A model generated the notes under the pieces. That model was not told the DNA's origin. It saw only the letters and a program-made list of their open reading frames with translations, and made no database searches. From contig NC_081406.1 of assembly GCF_030272615.1 (NCBI RefSeq), positions 233,796,396-233,856,395 of the forward strand: DNA of 60,000 nucleotides. Direction: 5' to 3'. Position 1 is the stretch's first letter, and each line of letters begins with the position of its first letter. The position numbers were made by a program, and so were the translations under genes. This DNA is from Cryptomeria japonica (lineage: Eukaryota > Streptophyta > Pinopsida > Cupressales > Cupressaceae). This document shows positions 43,088 through 54,333 of the stretch, piece by piece.

Positions 43088-46000
43088 TTACGAGCTCTTT
43101 TCAGCCTCTGCAGTTTGTTCAATAGGTTGTTCAGTTACAACCTCTTCTGTCTTTTCAGGGGCGCTCTCCAACTATTCCAGATCATGGGTGGCATACTTAG
43201 TTTCCCACTCACCATATATCTCTTCTGTCGGCCATGAGAAATTAATCACATCATCTTTAATCTTAGTCAACCTTTTCCAAGAATTTCTCAGTTTGTTGAC
43301 TTCTGAATTAAGAAAACCATAATGTAATTTAATTTTCTCTATTTCCTGTATTGTTACAACAAAGAAAGAAGTATCATCAAGATCAATGATGCCTTTAACC
43401 CTTGCTGACAATTTAGCTTCTATTTCCTTAAGCCATATTTGCTTGTCTTTTAACTGATCTAGATTAGCAAAAATTCCTGGGAGAAATTCAAAAACTTGAT
43501 CAGTGTATTCCTTTTTACACAAATTAACCTTTCTATCCACATTATCTACTTCTGATGCCAATTGCATTAAAACTTTAGCGACATCAGAAGTGGATTTGAT
43601 AACAGGATTGGCTCTTGCTTCATCACAGGATACAAACATGAACTCTAGATCTTGTTCCCTAGGCCTCCATCTATCAAAAATGGGTGTCAAAATGGCCTTA
43701 TTTATCCTCAGCTCATTCCATATCTCCATAATTTTTCCCACATTGTTGTAAAGAAATGAGGCATTTATCGTATCTGCAAAACTGGAGATTGTGGCCCTTA
43801 CCTTTTCCTCATATTTCCCTGCATATAAAGCCTGAGCTTGTTTCAGGTTTTCAAGTTCTTGAGGAGTAATCTCAATCATTTGGGAGCTGGAAGGTGCTGG
43901 AGATGGTGGAAATGCAATGATAGGGCTTGTAGGCGGAGGTCTTTCAAGAGAGGAGGAAATCATCAATGTTGAAGGCTCACCTTGTTGGTGATGTCCCATC
44001 AACTGGCTTTGTAATCTAGCAATGATGCTATCTTTACCTCTCACCTCCTCCTTGGCACTGTTATAGGCCTTCAAAACTATTTCCAACTTAATTTGGAGGG
44101 CCTCCTTTTCTTTGGCTTCCTTCTCAGCTACTGCAACACTGAATTTTGCAGTTTCTAGCACAGTGCTAGCAGCCTCTACTACCCCTGTACTCTGTACTCT
44201 TTTTACCATCATTCCACCAAGGTGACTTGGCCCTGGGGTGTCTTTGCCTTTCTTGCCCTCATTTCTCTTGAGGGACCACATAACTAGTGCAGCATTATCC
44301 TTATTAAAGGTAACTCCTTCCATGGGTTTGGTCTCTTTTCTAACTGCATCTAACACCAGGGCATCTGCAATATCCCACTTTGGTAAGATAAGCACTCCAG
44401 CTTGTGCTACCATATCCCTTCCCTCGTCAGGGGTGATGGTTTTGAACTCCTCCATCATCTCTTGTTTTATTTCTTCCTCCATTGAGGCTGGATCTTTATT
44501 GGGCTGCTCAACCTTTCTTGCCTCACATCTAGCATTATATCTATCTATATGTTGCTTCCAAATGAATTGCACAAATGCTTCCGATGTGACAAAGTTGTCA
44601 TCAGCTAAAAAGGCACTACTTGCCTTTTTTATCTCAGGATCCCACTCCTGGCCTTTAAGTTCAGTAGAGGTGATGTCCATTTCAGCATCAATGGGCTCTT
44701 CTGGCATCCCTTCCTCCACTTCATCATAGGTGTATGCGATTTCACCTAAGCTACCCAACTGCAAGAGGTATTCCGCTGCTGCTTGTTCATCTCCTATATG
44801 GATAGGGGATTGGGATGGGGAATACAAAGGTGTATCTGATTGCACTTTTTTCCCCACCCTTTGCTTCTTTGGGCTATCTTGGATGTCAATGACATCTTGT
44901 ATCTTCCTCTTTCCTTTGGATGTGGAGGGTTCCCCTGTTGTAGGCACTAGCATACTGTAACCTGATTTCTTGTCCAATGTGTAATCACCAGGAGGAACTG
45001 CTTTGCTGGAAGCTGACCTGCTTAAGATCATTCTAGCCTTTTTAGGGTTTCTCTTAATCATAGCTTCCCTCTTCTCTTTCAGTGTTTGCATCACATCTTC
45101 AAAGCAAACAATCAAAAATTTTATTTTTTCTTCCAATGGGAAGAAGCTAGACAATGGGTCATAGCTAGCATCAAAGTGATGCACAAAATCCAAGGCTTTC
45201 TTATAAGCCACCCACTTTTCTTTCCTTAATTCCTGCTCATCTAAATCAAATTCATTTCTGATGAGGTCTTCAGGAAATTGGAATTGATGAGGCCTACCTC
45301 TGCATGCTACCTTCTTCCCAAATACACCATTGAAGAAGTCCTCTGGATCAGCACACCTGGATACTGCAGTGGATAAATGATAAAGTTTGAGGAAATCCTC
45401 AAAGCAATTCCAGCCTCCCTTTGTAATTACAAATTGGTGGGCTATGGTAGCTGCAGGGAAAATAGTCCCTTTACCTCTACCTGTTAACTCTGCCTCTTGT
45501 AGGCCACCAATTTGTCTAAGGATCTCCGCTATTCCCACTTTGAGAGGGACCTGGTAAGGTAACAAAAATGGAGTACCCTTGAAACCAAAAACTCTGAAAA
45601 CTGTGGAGACTGGATATAAATACATGTCGCCCCAGTTATGAACAATTTTGATGTTCTCTGCAAATTCTTTTGGCCTTATGAATTCCAGAAGAACCTTGGG
45701 GACTCTTGGGTTATCAGAGAAAAGGAGAGTCCTTATTTTAGATGCAAAATATTTATCAAACTTTAGGAAACTAGCATCCTCTCTGTCCCATGACAACACA
45801 GTACTCCATAATTGTACTGGCATTTTCTCTCCTTCCTTCTCTTTAACCAGGTCTAGTCCACTGGTGAAATAATCACCACCTTTGAAGAGAAAAAGGTGCA
45901 TTAAGAGTGAATACCATCCGAAAGGTCTATCCACCTTTCCATTCTTTATTCCTATCAACCCTCCATGGATAGCATCGGCAATGAAAGAAGCATAATCGAA

Positions 46001-46731
46001 TGTGATAGCAAGAGAAGGATTCAAAATCTAAACAATCATTAGCAAGTAATGATTTGGCATATCTGCTTCAGCATCCTCTCCTAAAACTTGACAAAGTGCC
46101 CAATACATCCCTTTAGCCCTCAAGGTAAACATACTTAATGAGAAAGGCTCTTGCATGTTGGGTCCTACAACTGCTAACCCTCCTATTTTCAAAAAAAGTT
46201 CCTTGAGAGGCCCATTCCTAAGATGACTCCTCTATGCACTGTAAACTTGGGCTAATGCTGTGAAATTTATAGGTTCTAGGAAATTTGTGAACTCATTAAG
46301 TCCAAATGCTGTCCTAAATTCTTCAGCATTAATTTCCACAAGGGTTTTCCCATTTACATCTCGGATGCATCTTGTTACTGGATCATAATTTAATGCCATT
46401 TGGGTTACCATGTCTGTATCCATGAATACCCCTGGGACTACTAACTTCCCAACATCTAGTTCCTAGATACTATTTTGAGGAGCAGGAGAATTTCTCATTC
46501 CAAATCCAACTTTAAACAACCCCAACCCGGATAGCCCAACCTGTGGGTCTCTCAGCCAATTACCTTTGTCATACAATCCTTCTCCTATTTTTAGATGGGA
46601 AGCCCTGGGCACTAACTCCTTGGCCTTAGATGCCTGATTGGTTGATAATGTTAACTATTCTAAGAAATCATCACATACACTTCTTTCTAAGTGGTTAACC
46701 TTGCCCAAAAATTCCCTTTTAGGAGCCATTT
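43088..46731 (-). pseudogene. LTR-encoded ~1,213-codon protein of unknown function, copy B
   Basis: From ATG 46731 (MAPKREFLGKVNH) to TAA 43088, broken only by a 2-bp insertion near 46680 and five TAG codons (near 46656, 46464, 46233, 46029 and 43173). All five face Gln or Trp in copy A, so each is one C-to-T change. A single 950-codon stretch is open (46024-43172). Regions as in copy A: N-terminal globular domains; KVDRPFGWYSLLMHLFLFKG; a linker with KRKIQDVIDI and SPKKQRVGKK; an acidic part; a Met/Glu-rich TITPDEGRDMVAQAGVLI block also found in the relic at 1723-2296; and C-terminal coiled coils. There are no enzyme or zinc motifs, and the family is not recognised. High conservation between copies A and B despite decay suggests past selection on the protein. 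Confidence 0.85.
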
Positions 46732-48385
46732 TGAAAATGCAACAAAACTAATCACTCTTAAATAGTCCTGCAACAGAAGAATTATCTTACTTATGACACC
46801 AAACAAGAATTGCTACAAAAATATGAGAAAACCTGATCTTTGCTTGAAGGAATTTTTTTCTGCAACTGAACCATCTTGCTCTGTATCTGAAGAAGATAAC
46901 TCTGCGTCTGCTCTTCTACAAAATCTTTTAAAAGATATCTTCAATTGGTAGTTAGGAAATCAAATATTTGTACTGAGGGCCTTAACTGTAACATTGATTC
47001 CGCATGCTCCGGCCGTCCCTTCGAAATTGAATTCATACGAGAATTCGTATTTTTTGCTCCAACGGGTCACAACATTCTTGCAAGTGTTCCATTTTGCTCT
47101 TTCGCAACTTCGCAAAGCATAACCATTGGGCAGCTTGGTCTTGCGAAATAGCGCCAACTGTCCGATCAAAAGAAACTTGATCGAACATTAGATTAACTGA
47201 CAGCTTTAGCCTTTTTCTGGGTCTCACTTTTTTATTGGCTGCATAATACCACGTGGCATCAAATCATTGGCCTTGAAATTCCCTTCGCATTCTACTTGAT
47301 ACTGGGCGCGTGTCTCTTTTTACACTGACGTTTCCACCTTGGCGGGCCCACACTTTCTTCTTTGACCACGTGTCATCATGACACGTGGATGGTTCTTGTT
47401 CATTCTCGCTATTTCGTGGGCATAAGGAGTGAGCACTTTACCCTTGCGAAATAGTGCCAGCCGTTGGATCATCTCTGAAGTTGATTGGCATTTAATCCTC
47501 CGAGAAGGCGTTCAGGAATGGTGGGCCCGCTGACTCGTCACGAACACCTGGCACCCAGTCACCTACGGAGCTGACTTGTCACTCTGTCATTCGCCAGAAG
47601 GAAACCACGAGGGCCTCACTTTCGTCTCAACAGCCCTATAGTCCAGGTCATCATCATGACATGTGGACGGTTCTTGTTCATTCTCTCTATTTCATGGGCA
47701 TAAGGAGTGAGCACTTTACCCTTACGAAATAGCGCCAGCCGTTGGATCATCTCTGAAGTTGATCGGCATTTAATCCTCCGAGAAGGCGTTCAGGAATGGT
47801 GGGCCCACTGACTCGTTGCGAACACCTGGCACCCAGTCACCTGCGGAGCTGACTTGTCACTCTGTCATTCGCCAGAAGGAAACCACGGGGGCCCCACTTT
47901 CATCTCAATAGCCCTATAGTCCAGGTCATCATCATGACACATGGACGGTTCTTGTTCATTCTCGCTATTTCACGGGCATAAGGAGTGAGCACTTTACCCT
48001 TGCGAAATAGCGCCAGCCATTGGATCATCTCTGAAGTTGATCCGTATTTAATCCTCCGAGAAGCTCAGGAATGGTGGGCCCGCTAACTTTAGAAGAAAAA
48101 TACACAAGGCATAAAATTTTTGATTAATCAACATAACCTGCCTAGGCAAACAACAAGGGGGAACACACTTACGACCCCACGACCCATCACTTAAGTGAAT
48201 AAAGGAACGATAGATTAGAAACCAAAGGGTGTAAAACAAAAAGATAGGATCTAAATCAAAAACCCTTAAACCCTTAAAGGCTAGAACGGAGCTGAAGCAC
48301 TTGGAACTACACCCTAATCGAAAAAATTCAAGAAACTATAGCCAATTATGGGAAAAGAAAAACCCAATTTTAATCAGTGATAACA
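46732..48385 (-). promoter_or_regulatory. Leader of giant LTR B with GATC palindromes
   Basis: CpG-rich compared with the rest of the window. Carries the composite GAAATAGCG...GATCAA...TTGATC motif near 47127 and shorter forms in the tandem array. Equivalent to 13671-16273 in copy A but about 1 kb shorter. Confidence 0.6.
47377..48085. repeat. Tandem array, unit 278 bp, ~2.5 copies
   Basis: CATGACACGTGGA-type starts at 47377, 47655 and 47933, exactly 278 bp apart. Each unit has GCGAAATAGCGCCAGCCGTT and GGAATGGTGGGCCCGCTGAC. The last unit ends at GTGGGCCCGCTAAC. Copies are closely similar, so the expansion is recent relative to the LTR. Confidence 0.92.
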
Positions 48386-48812
48386 TGCTCAAGACTATTG
48401 TATTCAATGCAGTATGATTAACGGTCAGGATTGAACCGATTGAATTGTTAAACCTAAATGTTTAGGGTTTAGGTTTTATGCTATGGACCTATCTATTTCC
48501 TATAAGGTCGATGATGTTTTTCATTTTGAGGTTGTTGGTAAATGCTATGTGTGTATCCAAGTGAAGAGATACTTGATTCTTACCAGACTGGAGAAGCATG
48601 TTGATACTTGCAGAGTGTGATTGTAGAAGCAAAGGAGCTAAAGTGGATCTACCTTTGCATTGAGTGTTGTTATCAGATCAGTGTATTACCTGTTGACTTC
48701 TAACCATTTCAGCAGTTGGAAAATCCCTTAATCGGGTAGCTTTAACAGCTTTTTATGTAAATCCTTTAACCTTAGTACCAGTTTGGTACTAACTGTTCAT
48801 CATTATTCATCA

Positions 48813-49300
48813 CCCTAAGGATGATGAATTTAATTTATGTGCATATACAGATGTAGATTGGGCAGGTGATGTTGATGAATGGAAAAGTACTTCTGGTGGA
48901 GATTTCTTTCTTAGGAAGAAGTTGGTTTCATGGATTAGAAAGAAACAATCATGTACTTCTTCATCTATTGCTGAAGCTGAGTATGTTGTTGTTGCTACTA
49001 ACTGTACACAAGTTTTATGGATGAAGCAACTGTTGAAGGATATTAAAGTACATTCCATTGGACCAATAGTTATTCACTATGATAACTCTGTTACTATAGA
49101 CATATCAAAGAATCTAGTATTTCACTCTAAGACAAAGCACATATCTATCAAGTATAACTTTTTGAAGGAGATGGTGGAAGAAAATGAGGTTAGACTGGTT
49201 TATGTGAACACTAAAGAGAAGATTGCAAATATTTTCACTAAACCTTTGCCTAAACAATCATTTGAGTACCTTTGAGACTGATTAGGGGTTTCTACCCCTC
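48813..49300 (+). pseudogene. Copia RNase H (plus-strand element)
   Basis: After LTR X the frame resumes as KDDEFNLCAYTDVDWAGD and continues through SIAEAEYVVVATNCTQ, IHYDNSVTIDIS and KTKHISIKYNFLKE to FTKPLPKQSFEYL. The stop after this is followed by LGVSTPP in another frame, so the last dozen codons are lost by a shift. The catalytic Asp-Glu-Asp set (DVDW, EAEY, YDNS) is kept. Apart from its ends this domain is fully open. Confidence 0.92.
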
Positions 49301-49613
49301 CGACAGAGAACTGATTGATGCTATTTGGCATTAGTCCGGTATGCATTATCAGAGATATTATTCATTTTGGATTGATGTGGGGATCCTACTGCTCAGGGGG
49401 AGTAGTTAGTCTTGTGATTCAATGGCTTTTATTTTTGCTTTGATATTTTTGTCATATTTCTAGCATTGACGTCAAAGGGGAGATATATTCATGTGAAAAA
49501 CTTAAGGGATATATACATTAGGGGGAGAAATTTTCAGAACTTCATTTCTATAGTCTTTTGTGGAAGATTTATTTGGCATTTCTTGGCACTTGGAAGTTTT
49601 TCACATCTAGTGT
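49301..49613 (+). other. 3' untranslated region of plus-strand copia element
   Basis: Contains GGGGGAGTAG and TTAGGGGGAGAAAT, typical of the stretch before a copia PPT. The final GCCATCAATGCC-AAAGGGGGAGAT block seen in elements 1 and 2 is absent: ATCTAGTGTT joins the next LTR directly. Confidence 0.6.
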
Positions 49614-50422
49614 TCGTTGGCATTATACACTCTATGAGAATATGGTTGATGTTTTCATTGATGGCAACCAACCAGTAATAGGTTCCTACATAGGTACCGA
49701 CATCGCAAACATCATCACCGGTAGGCACCGGCACCGGCAGGGACATTCACCGGCATCCAGATTACACCGGCAATGAAGTATACCATCTCTCAGGCCGACA
49801 TGAGACAAAGTTTTGTTTACATGAATTGTATTGTAAATATAATTATTTATTTGTAAGCCGACATGATGTATTGTATAGGCTCATATATGTATGAGATCTT
49901 ATAGATCATTTTGTATGAAAAAGATTAAGAAGGATAGGTTATTATTATTGGTATATGTAAAGATAGCAAAAGGTTTTTGGGTAAGGTATCTGACTGAGCT
50001 TAAACTAGTATTGAACCAAGCATTAGAGATGCTATCTTGATCAGTACATTGTATTGGATTTACTTATCCATTTTGTAGTTAGTGAGACTCTTCTATTGAA
50101 TAGTGAGCTCTAGGCTGTTGGCCTTCCTGCATGTGTAGGATCTTGTTGTAAGTAATATTTATTCATATTGGTAGTGAGTAAATATTGTGGGTCACAAATC
50201 CCACCGAGCTTTTTCCCACACCGGGTTTCCTTGCCAAAATATTTTGTGTTATGGTGTGCATTTATGTTGTCTTTGTTATCTCTATTTATTGCATTATTTC
50301 TTGTTTACTGGTACATTTATTTAAGTTGAAAAGTTGTAAATAAGTTCAAATATTCCATTAACCGGTTAGACACTGATTCACCCCCCCTCTCAGTGTCTTT
50401 GGGACTATCACTGCATCTAACA
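49614..50422 (+). repeat. LTR of the element-2 family, plus orientation (~809 bp)
   Basis: From CGTTGGCATTATACACTC (first T of TGTTGGC apparently lost or changed) to TGCATCTAACA. It is the reverse complement family of 21542-22297: shared CACTCTATGAG, TTTTCATTGATGG, GTGGGTCACAAATCCCACCG and CACCCCCCCTCTCAGT. Followed by a PBS, so it serves as 5' LTR for the gag at 50494, while also abutting the copia 3' end. Confidence 0.85.
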
Positions 50423-50424
50423 AA

Positions 50425-50436
50425 TGGTATCAGAGC
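50425..50436 (+). other. Primer binding site (tRNA-iMet type)
   Basis: TGGTATCAGAGC two bases after the LTR end, a full match to the usual plant copia PBS. Confidence 0.95.
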
Positions 50437-50493
50437 TTGGTCCTCTATTTGTAAAAGTCTAACAGCTTGAGGAAGATTCTGAAACCGGTACCG

Positions 50494-51567
50494 ATGGAGA
50501 GTTTGAGAAAATAGTTGGAAGGTGCTCTTGAAGATTTTGATGCAGAAAAATTGAAGAATATCAAACTTGAAGATGATCTGAGGACTTCTAAGGAATTTAT
50601 TAAAGGACTTCAAGAGAACTTGGTTATAGCACAAAACAAGAGGAAGGAACTTCATGAGAAAATGCACAAACATGATGATGAAAAGGAATCTCTTAGTGAT
50701 ATTGCAGATAAGTTGAGGCAAGAGAACACTAACATGAGGAATGAAATGCAAGATTTAACCATGAGGTTGTGTAAGGTTATTGAAGACAGAAAGAAGAATG
50801 AAGAAGACTTGACTAGGAGACTTAATGATGGAGAAAATGAAAATTTGAGACTTTGTCATGAGAATGCTATGCTAAAGACAGATTTGATTCACATGCAACA
50901 TGATAAAGAGGAGCTTAGGAGACAAATTGGCATTCTGGAAAATGAGTTGATCACTGCAAATGAACACAAAGACAAATTCAAGAAAAGTTCAAAAAGACAT
51001 GATGACATGATGAAAAGACAAAAACCTGATGGAGATACAATTGGACTTGGATTTGAACATGGAGAAAGTTCCAAGACGACAAATAATCAAGATCATAGTA
51101 AACTAGTAAGACAACCTAATGCTTATAAATTTAATGGGAAATGTTTTAGTTGCAACAAATTTGGTCATAGAGAAAATCAGTGCAGATTTACAAATAATCA
51201 GAATGCAAACTCACGCATCGGTCAATGTTCCAAATGCAATAAAGTTGGTCACAATTTAGAAAATTGCAAAATAAATGTGAAATGCTATGTTTGTGGTAGA
51301 TTTGGACATTTATCTAATCAATGCAGAACACAAACTGGTCAAGGATATGGAAAAGCTATTCAGAGGAATAATATAACTTGTTATGCATGTATAAAGATTG
51401 GGCATATTGCAAAATTTTGTAGAAGCAAGACTATACCAGTGAACAATAAAGGATCTAATGAGAAGGGCAAAGAAAAGGTAAATGAAATAAAGCAAGAATT
51501 TTCAAAACAATGGATTAAGAAAAGAGATCAGAGAGTTGATGAATCTATCTCTGCACCGGTAGAATAG
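50494..51567 (+). pseudogene. Gag with four CCHC zinc knuckles (second copy)
   Basis: ATG at 50494 (MESLRK), then a TAG at 50512 where element 2 has Gln, then an open frame of 351 codons to 51567. The N-terminal part is charged coiled coil (QEN, EKM and KDRKKNEEDLTRRLND repeats). Four knuckles follow: CFSCNKFGHRENQC, CSKCNKVGHNLENC, CYVCGRFGHLSNQC and CYACIKIGHIAKFC. The tail is Lys-rich. Only one stop, so this is the better-preserved copy. An internal start beyond the stop could still give most of the protein. Confidence 0.88.
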
Positions 51568-51906
51568 AGTAACCCTCCACCGGTAGGAGATTCTTCATAT
51601 AACTAAGTAATAATCCTTAGGGGGTATGGTAGAAAGTTGAAAATCATGCATTCTACCCTCGGTTGATGGTCAGAAGACACATTTCTTCTTTACCGGCAAA
51701 TGTGTTAAGATTTCACTCAATCGACAAGAATTTAATGCGGTTTTTAAAGAACTTTTTGGTTATAAAGCATCGGAAAACCCTCATTTCAATCCACCAAGAA
51801 TTCAAGCATTTAGAGAGTGCAAAATTGAGCAAGGTATCCAAAGGTGAAGCAACAAGGCATTTTTCAGGCATTCAAGATTTCAAGCAAGAGGTATTTCTCT
51901 TTCAAA
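51568..51906 (+). other. Spacer between gag and accessory ORF
   Basis: About 340 bases, equivalent to 35641-36020 in element 2. No coding sequence recognised. Confidence 0.5.
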
Positions 51907-52455
51907 ATCGCATCTTCATCTTCTGCACCTGAGTTTATTGGAAACCCTACTGTGGTAGAAAACATTAAGCTCCCTAGGCCCGTGTTTAAGATTATCCCTG
52001 AAATTGCTAAGCAAGATGATTCTATCAAAGCTTTTTAAAAAATTCCAAAAGGAGTCACCTTTGCCAAAGACCCTAGAATCTACATTCACTACAACATAGA
52101 AAATTTAGGGACTGATGACCTAAAAAACATGTACAATGATGTTATTATTGATAAGAAAGGTTTGGTTAAACTGAAGCACAAGATTGTAAGAGACTTAGGA
52201 TTTGTTGAAAATCTGAACATACCTGAATTTCCGAAGGAGGTTTTTCATCTTGTACTGAGCAGAGTTCATGGAGAGTTTATGTGGCTTGATTCAGTTTTTA
52301 AAATATCAAAGGAAGCAATCAAGGCAATTACTGGTTTATCCTCAACTGGTAGTAGGCCAGAAAAAAATAAGAAGATACCTAACAAGGGTGTTATGGATTT
52401 AACCAGAGCTACATCTGACAACAAATATCTTAGGGATAATGACATGACTGATGCA
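51907..52455 (+). pseudogene. Accessory ORF N-terminal part (element-2 family)
   Basis: Collinear with 35640-34404 on the minus strand: SSSSAPEFIGNPTVVENIK, PRPVFKIIPEIAKQDDS, then a TAA, KIPKGVTFAKDPRIYIHY, VFHLVLSRVHGEF, ISKEAIKAITGLSSTGSRP and DLTRATSDNKYLRDND. The expected ATG of element 2 is ATC here. The frame is cut at 52455 by another LTR, so the helical domain and the rest are off or lost. It shows that the accessory ORF is a fixed part of the family, not a one-time capture. Confidence 0.8.
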
Positions 52456-52658
52456 TGTTGGTATTATGGATTTGTTGCATTGGTTTTGTCATTGATGTCA
52501 ACACTTATCAACATTTATCCTTCTGGAGATCTTTGGTTATGTTCACCAGCAAGTTTAGTGACTTATGCACAGTCACTAGTATTTGGTTCACCGAAAGGCT
52601 ATATTGTTCACCGGCACTGAGGATGACTTATTATCATCTGGAGATCACTTGGTTATTG
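52456..52658 (+). mobile_element. Start of another LTR, truncated by the gypsy element
   Basis: TGTTGGTATTATGG begins abruptly inside the accessory ORF (left flank ATGCA). The phrase TTTGTCATTGATGTCAACAC is typical of the copia LTR starts in this window. Only about 203 bases are present before the gypsy LTR at 52659; the rest would lie beyond the right edge. Confidence 0.65.
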
Positions 52659-54316
52659 TGTAGGAGAAAAAGTGACACTAAGCAAACATGCCCTAATCTC
52701 ACTTTCAACCACACACTTGTGGAATACAAAAGAGCCTAGAGGTATCACACAATTGGCTACTTCTTTTTGGTAAAAGAGAGAGCCACGGGCTACCTATTAG
52801 GATTTCTATTCCTTTGTTGTAATTGAAAGGTAAAATTATGCAAGTTCAATTCTTAACCCCAAAATGCAAGTATGAACTAATAATAAGATTGCAGAATTGA
52901 ACTTAAACAATGGAAAGCTGAAAACACAAGGACAAAATAAGAATGCAGATGCGTACCCGGAGTCAAAATCTGATTGAAAATGTTCAGGATGGGGGCGCGG
53001 GCGCCACTGTCCTGATTCTGCACCTGAAACTGCACCTGAAACTGCTGTCTGCAACTCTGGAAAACTGTCAGAAATGCTATCTGTCAGGAGGACCAGGGCG
53101 CCCAGCGCCTCTGTCCCAGGGACTAGGGCCCCGAGCGCCCCTGTCCTGGCAGGACCAAGGCGCCCCACGCCCCTGTCTAGGTCTTTTTCTCTGCAATTTG
53201 GTGTGGAGCGCTGTCTCGACCTGCTTTTCCTGGATCTATAACCTTCAGCGTCGTCTAAGTTCTGAAACCTGCACTTATATTTGAAAAGGGTGTGGGCGGC
53301 TATATAGGGTTTTGCCTTAGTCAAACCCCCACTTCGGTGATTTCCACCTCCATAAATAGCCACAATTTATTGTAAAATGTATTGTGTGTGCAGACCTTGT
53401 GTGTGTGCAAGATCCTAAAATGCAAGCAAGCAAACTAGAGCAACCTAGAAAGTAAACCCTAATTGCTTGTAAATGATAATGTAAATTCTCTAAATCAAGA
53501 TGCAAAGTGATCTAAAGCATGAATAAATGATATATTGAAGCTTATGCAAAGACATGAAAACAACATGAAATCATACCCAACCCCCAAGGGAGGGATACAA
53601 GCCAATCCTCAGTTAGTAATCTCCTATTATTCTTCAATGTCTTCCAAGCCCTAAATGAATGAATGAAATTGATAAATGCTTGATAGAGGGATGTTGAATG
53701 TTGTTGAAGTCTTCAAAGATCTTCTCTTTCACTGCATATGAGGTTCCTGAAAACAAAATTCCCGATCCCTTCAAATGAAGAAAGAGAGCTCTTATGTATG
53801 AAACCCTAGGTCGTAATTTCGTCTTTTGGCCGACCTAGAGATTGAATATCCCGCCAATTTCTTGGGGTTAAGATTTATTTTATGATTGGATCACGCTCCT
53901 AAAATTTCAGGAAAAATGTCTGGGACCATGTGCACTCCGGGCGCCACGGTCCTAACAACTTTTCACCAAATTTTCAGGGCCGTCGGATATGATGATTTTA
54001 GAGAGAATCCCAAAGTTACAAGTGATTTCAAGATGTTTTGACCCTGAAATCAAGCCCCCAAGTTTGAAATAGGACTTAATTAGGGTTTTTGATTACATGA
54101 TGTATTGGAGGAATAAAACGAAAGGGGCACACTTTAATGAAAGGGCCCAACTTTATGATGTGGAAGATGATGAAATAGAACCTTAGACCTAATTAATTTG
54201 ATTAATTAAGTGCTAAAGGGGAAATGTAATGAAAATGCAAAATGTGCCAAGGCGGGTGCTAAACTAGGTGTAAAATTGTACTGCTTTAGCAAGTGCGTAC
54301 AATTTATGACACTACA
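52659..54316 (-). repeat. 3' LTR of the Tat gypsy element (~1,658 bp)
   Basis: The right end GACACTACA is next to a clear PPT; the left end is TGTAGGAGAAAAAGTGACAC (start uncertain by two bases). The ends are near inverted repeats (TGTAGTGTC and GTGACACTA). Contains a GC-rich repeat cluster at 52985-53180. Confidence 0.8.
52985..53180. repeat. GC-rich GGCGCC-type repeats in gypsy LTR
   Basis: Four diverged units of about 35-40 bp around GGGCGCCACTGTCCTG and CAAGGCGCCCCACGCCCCTG; a lone further copy, GGGCGCCACGGTCC, lies near 53940. Confidence 0.75.
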
Positions 54317-54333
54317 TTTAGCCCCCACTTTAG
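54317..54333 (-). other. Polypurine tract of the Tat gypsy element
   Basis: Minus strand CTAAAGTGGGGGCTAAA directly before the LTR start TGTAGTGTC. Confidence 0.9.

Larger units (their letters stand above)
42151..48385 (-). repeat. Giant coding LTR, copy B (6.2 kb), solo
   Basis: The ends TGTTGTCTTCAAAA and AGTGATAACA match copy A (9093-16273). A perfect TSD TGCTC lies at 42146-42150 and 48386-48390, inside LTR X. No pol or internal domain is present, and no pair of shorter LTRs was seen inside it, so a solo LTR is the simplest reading. Minus-strand order: start at 48385, leader with a 278-bp tandem array, ATG at 46731, ORF to 43088, and a 0.94-kb tail. Confidence 0.78.
41616..48812. repeat. 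Solo LTR X in copia RNase H, split by giant LTR B
   Basis: The TSD CCCTA (41611-41615 and 48813-48817) restores the copia frame YGLWYPKDDEFNL when the insert is removed. The termini are TGTTGGCATATATG and TTATTCATCA. X itself is 41616-42150 plus 48391-48812, about 957 bp, and has no internal domain. Orientation is not established. Confidence 0.85.
38709..49613 (+). mobile_element. 5'-truncated plus-strand copia element with two solo-LTR insertions
   Basis: Integrase, RT and RNase H run in order on the plus strand, broken at 39001-40226 and 41616-48812. The 5' LTR, gag and protease are missing. At the 3' end, the sequence up to ATCTAGTGTT joins an LTR without the expected PPT. Confidence 0.82.

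Noticed and set aside
44238-44729. Long plus-strand open frames over the giant LTR B gene (also 43503-43751, 44730-44960, 45648-45872)
   Set aside because: They lie opposite the minus-strand coding frame and have Ser/Leu-rich shadow composition; copy A does not keep them as open frames of equal length.
42151-48385. Copy B as a DNA transposon
   Set aside because: Ends start TGTT and end AACA, but the inverted match is only a few bases, there is no transposase, and the unit also occurs directly beside a gypsy pol end.
50317-50751. Minus-strand 144-codon frame across LTR and gag
   Set aside because: Antisense to gag coiled coil and crosses the PBS; a shadow.
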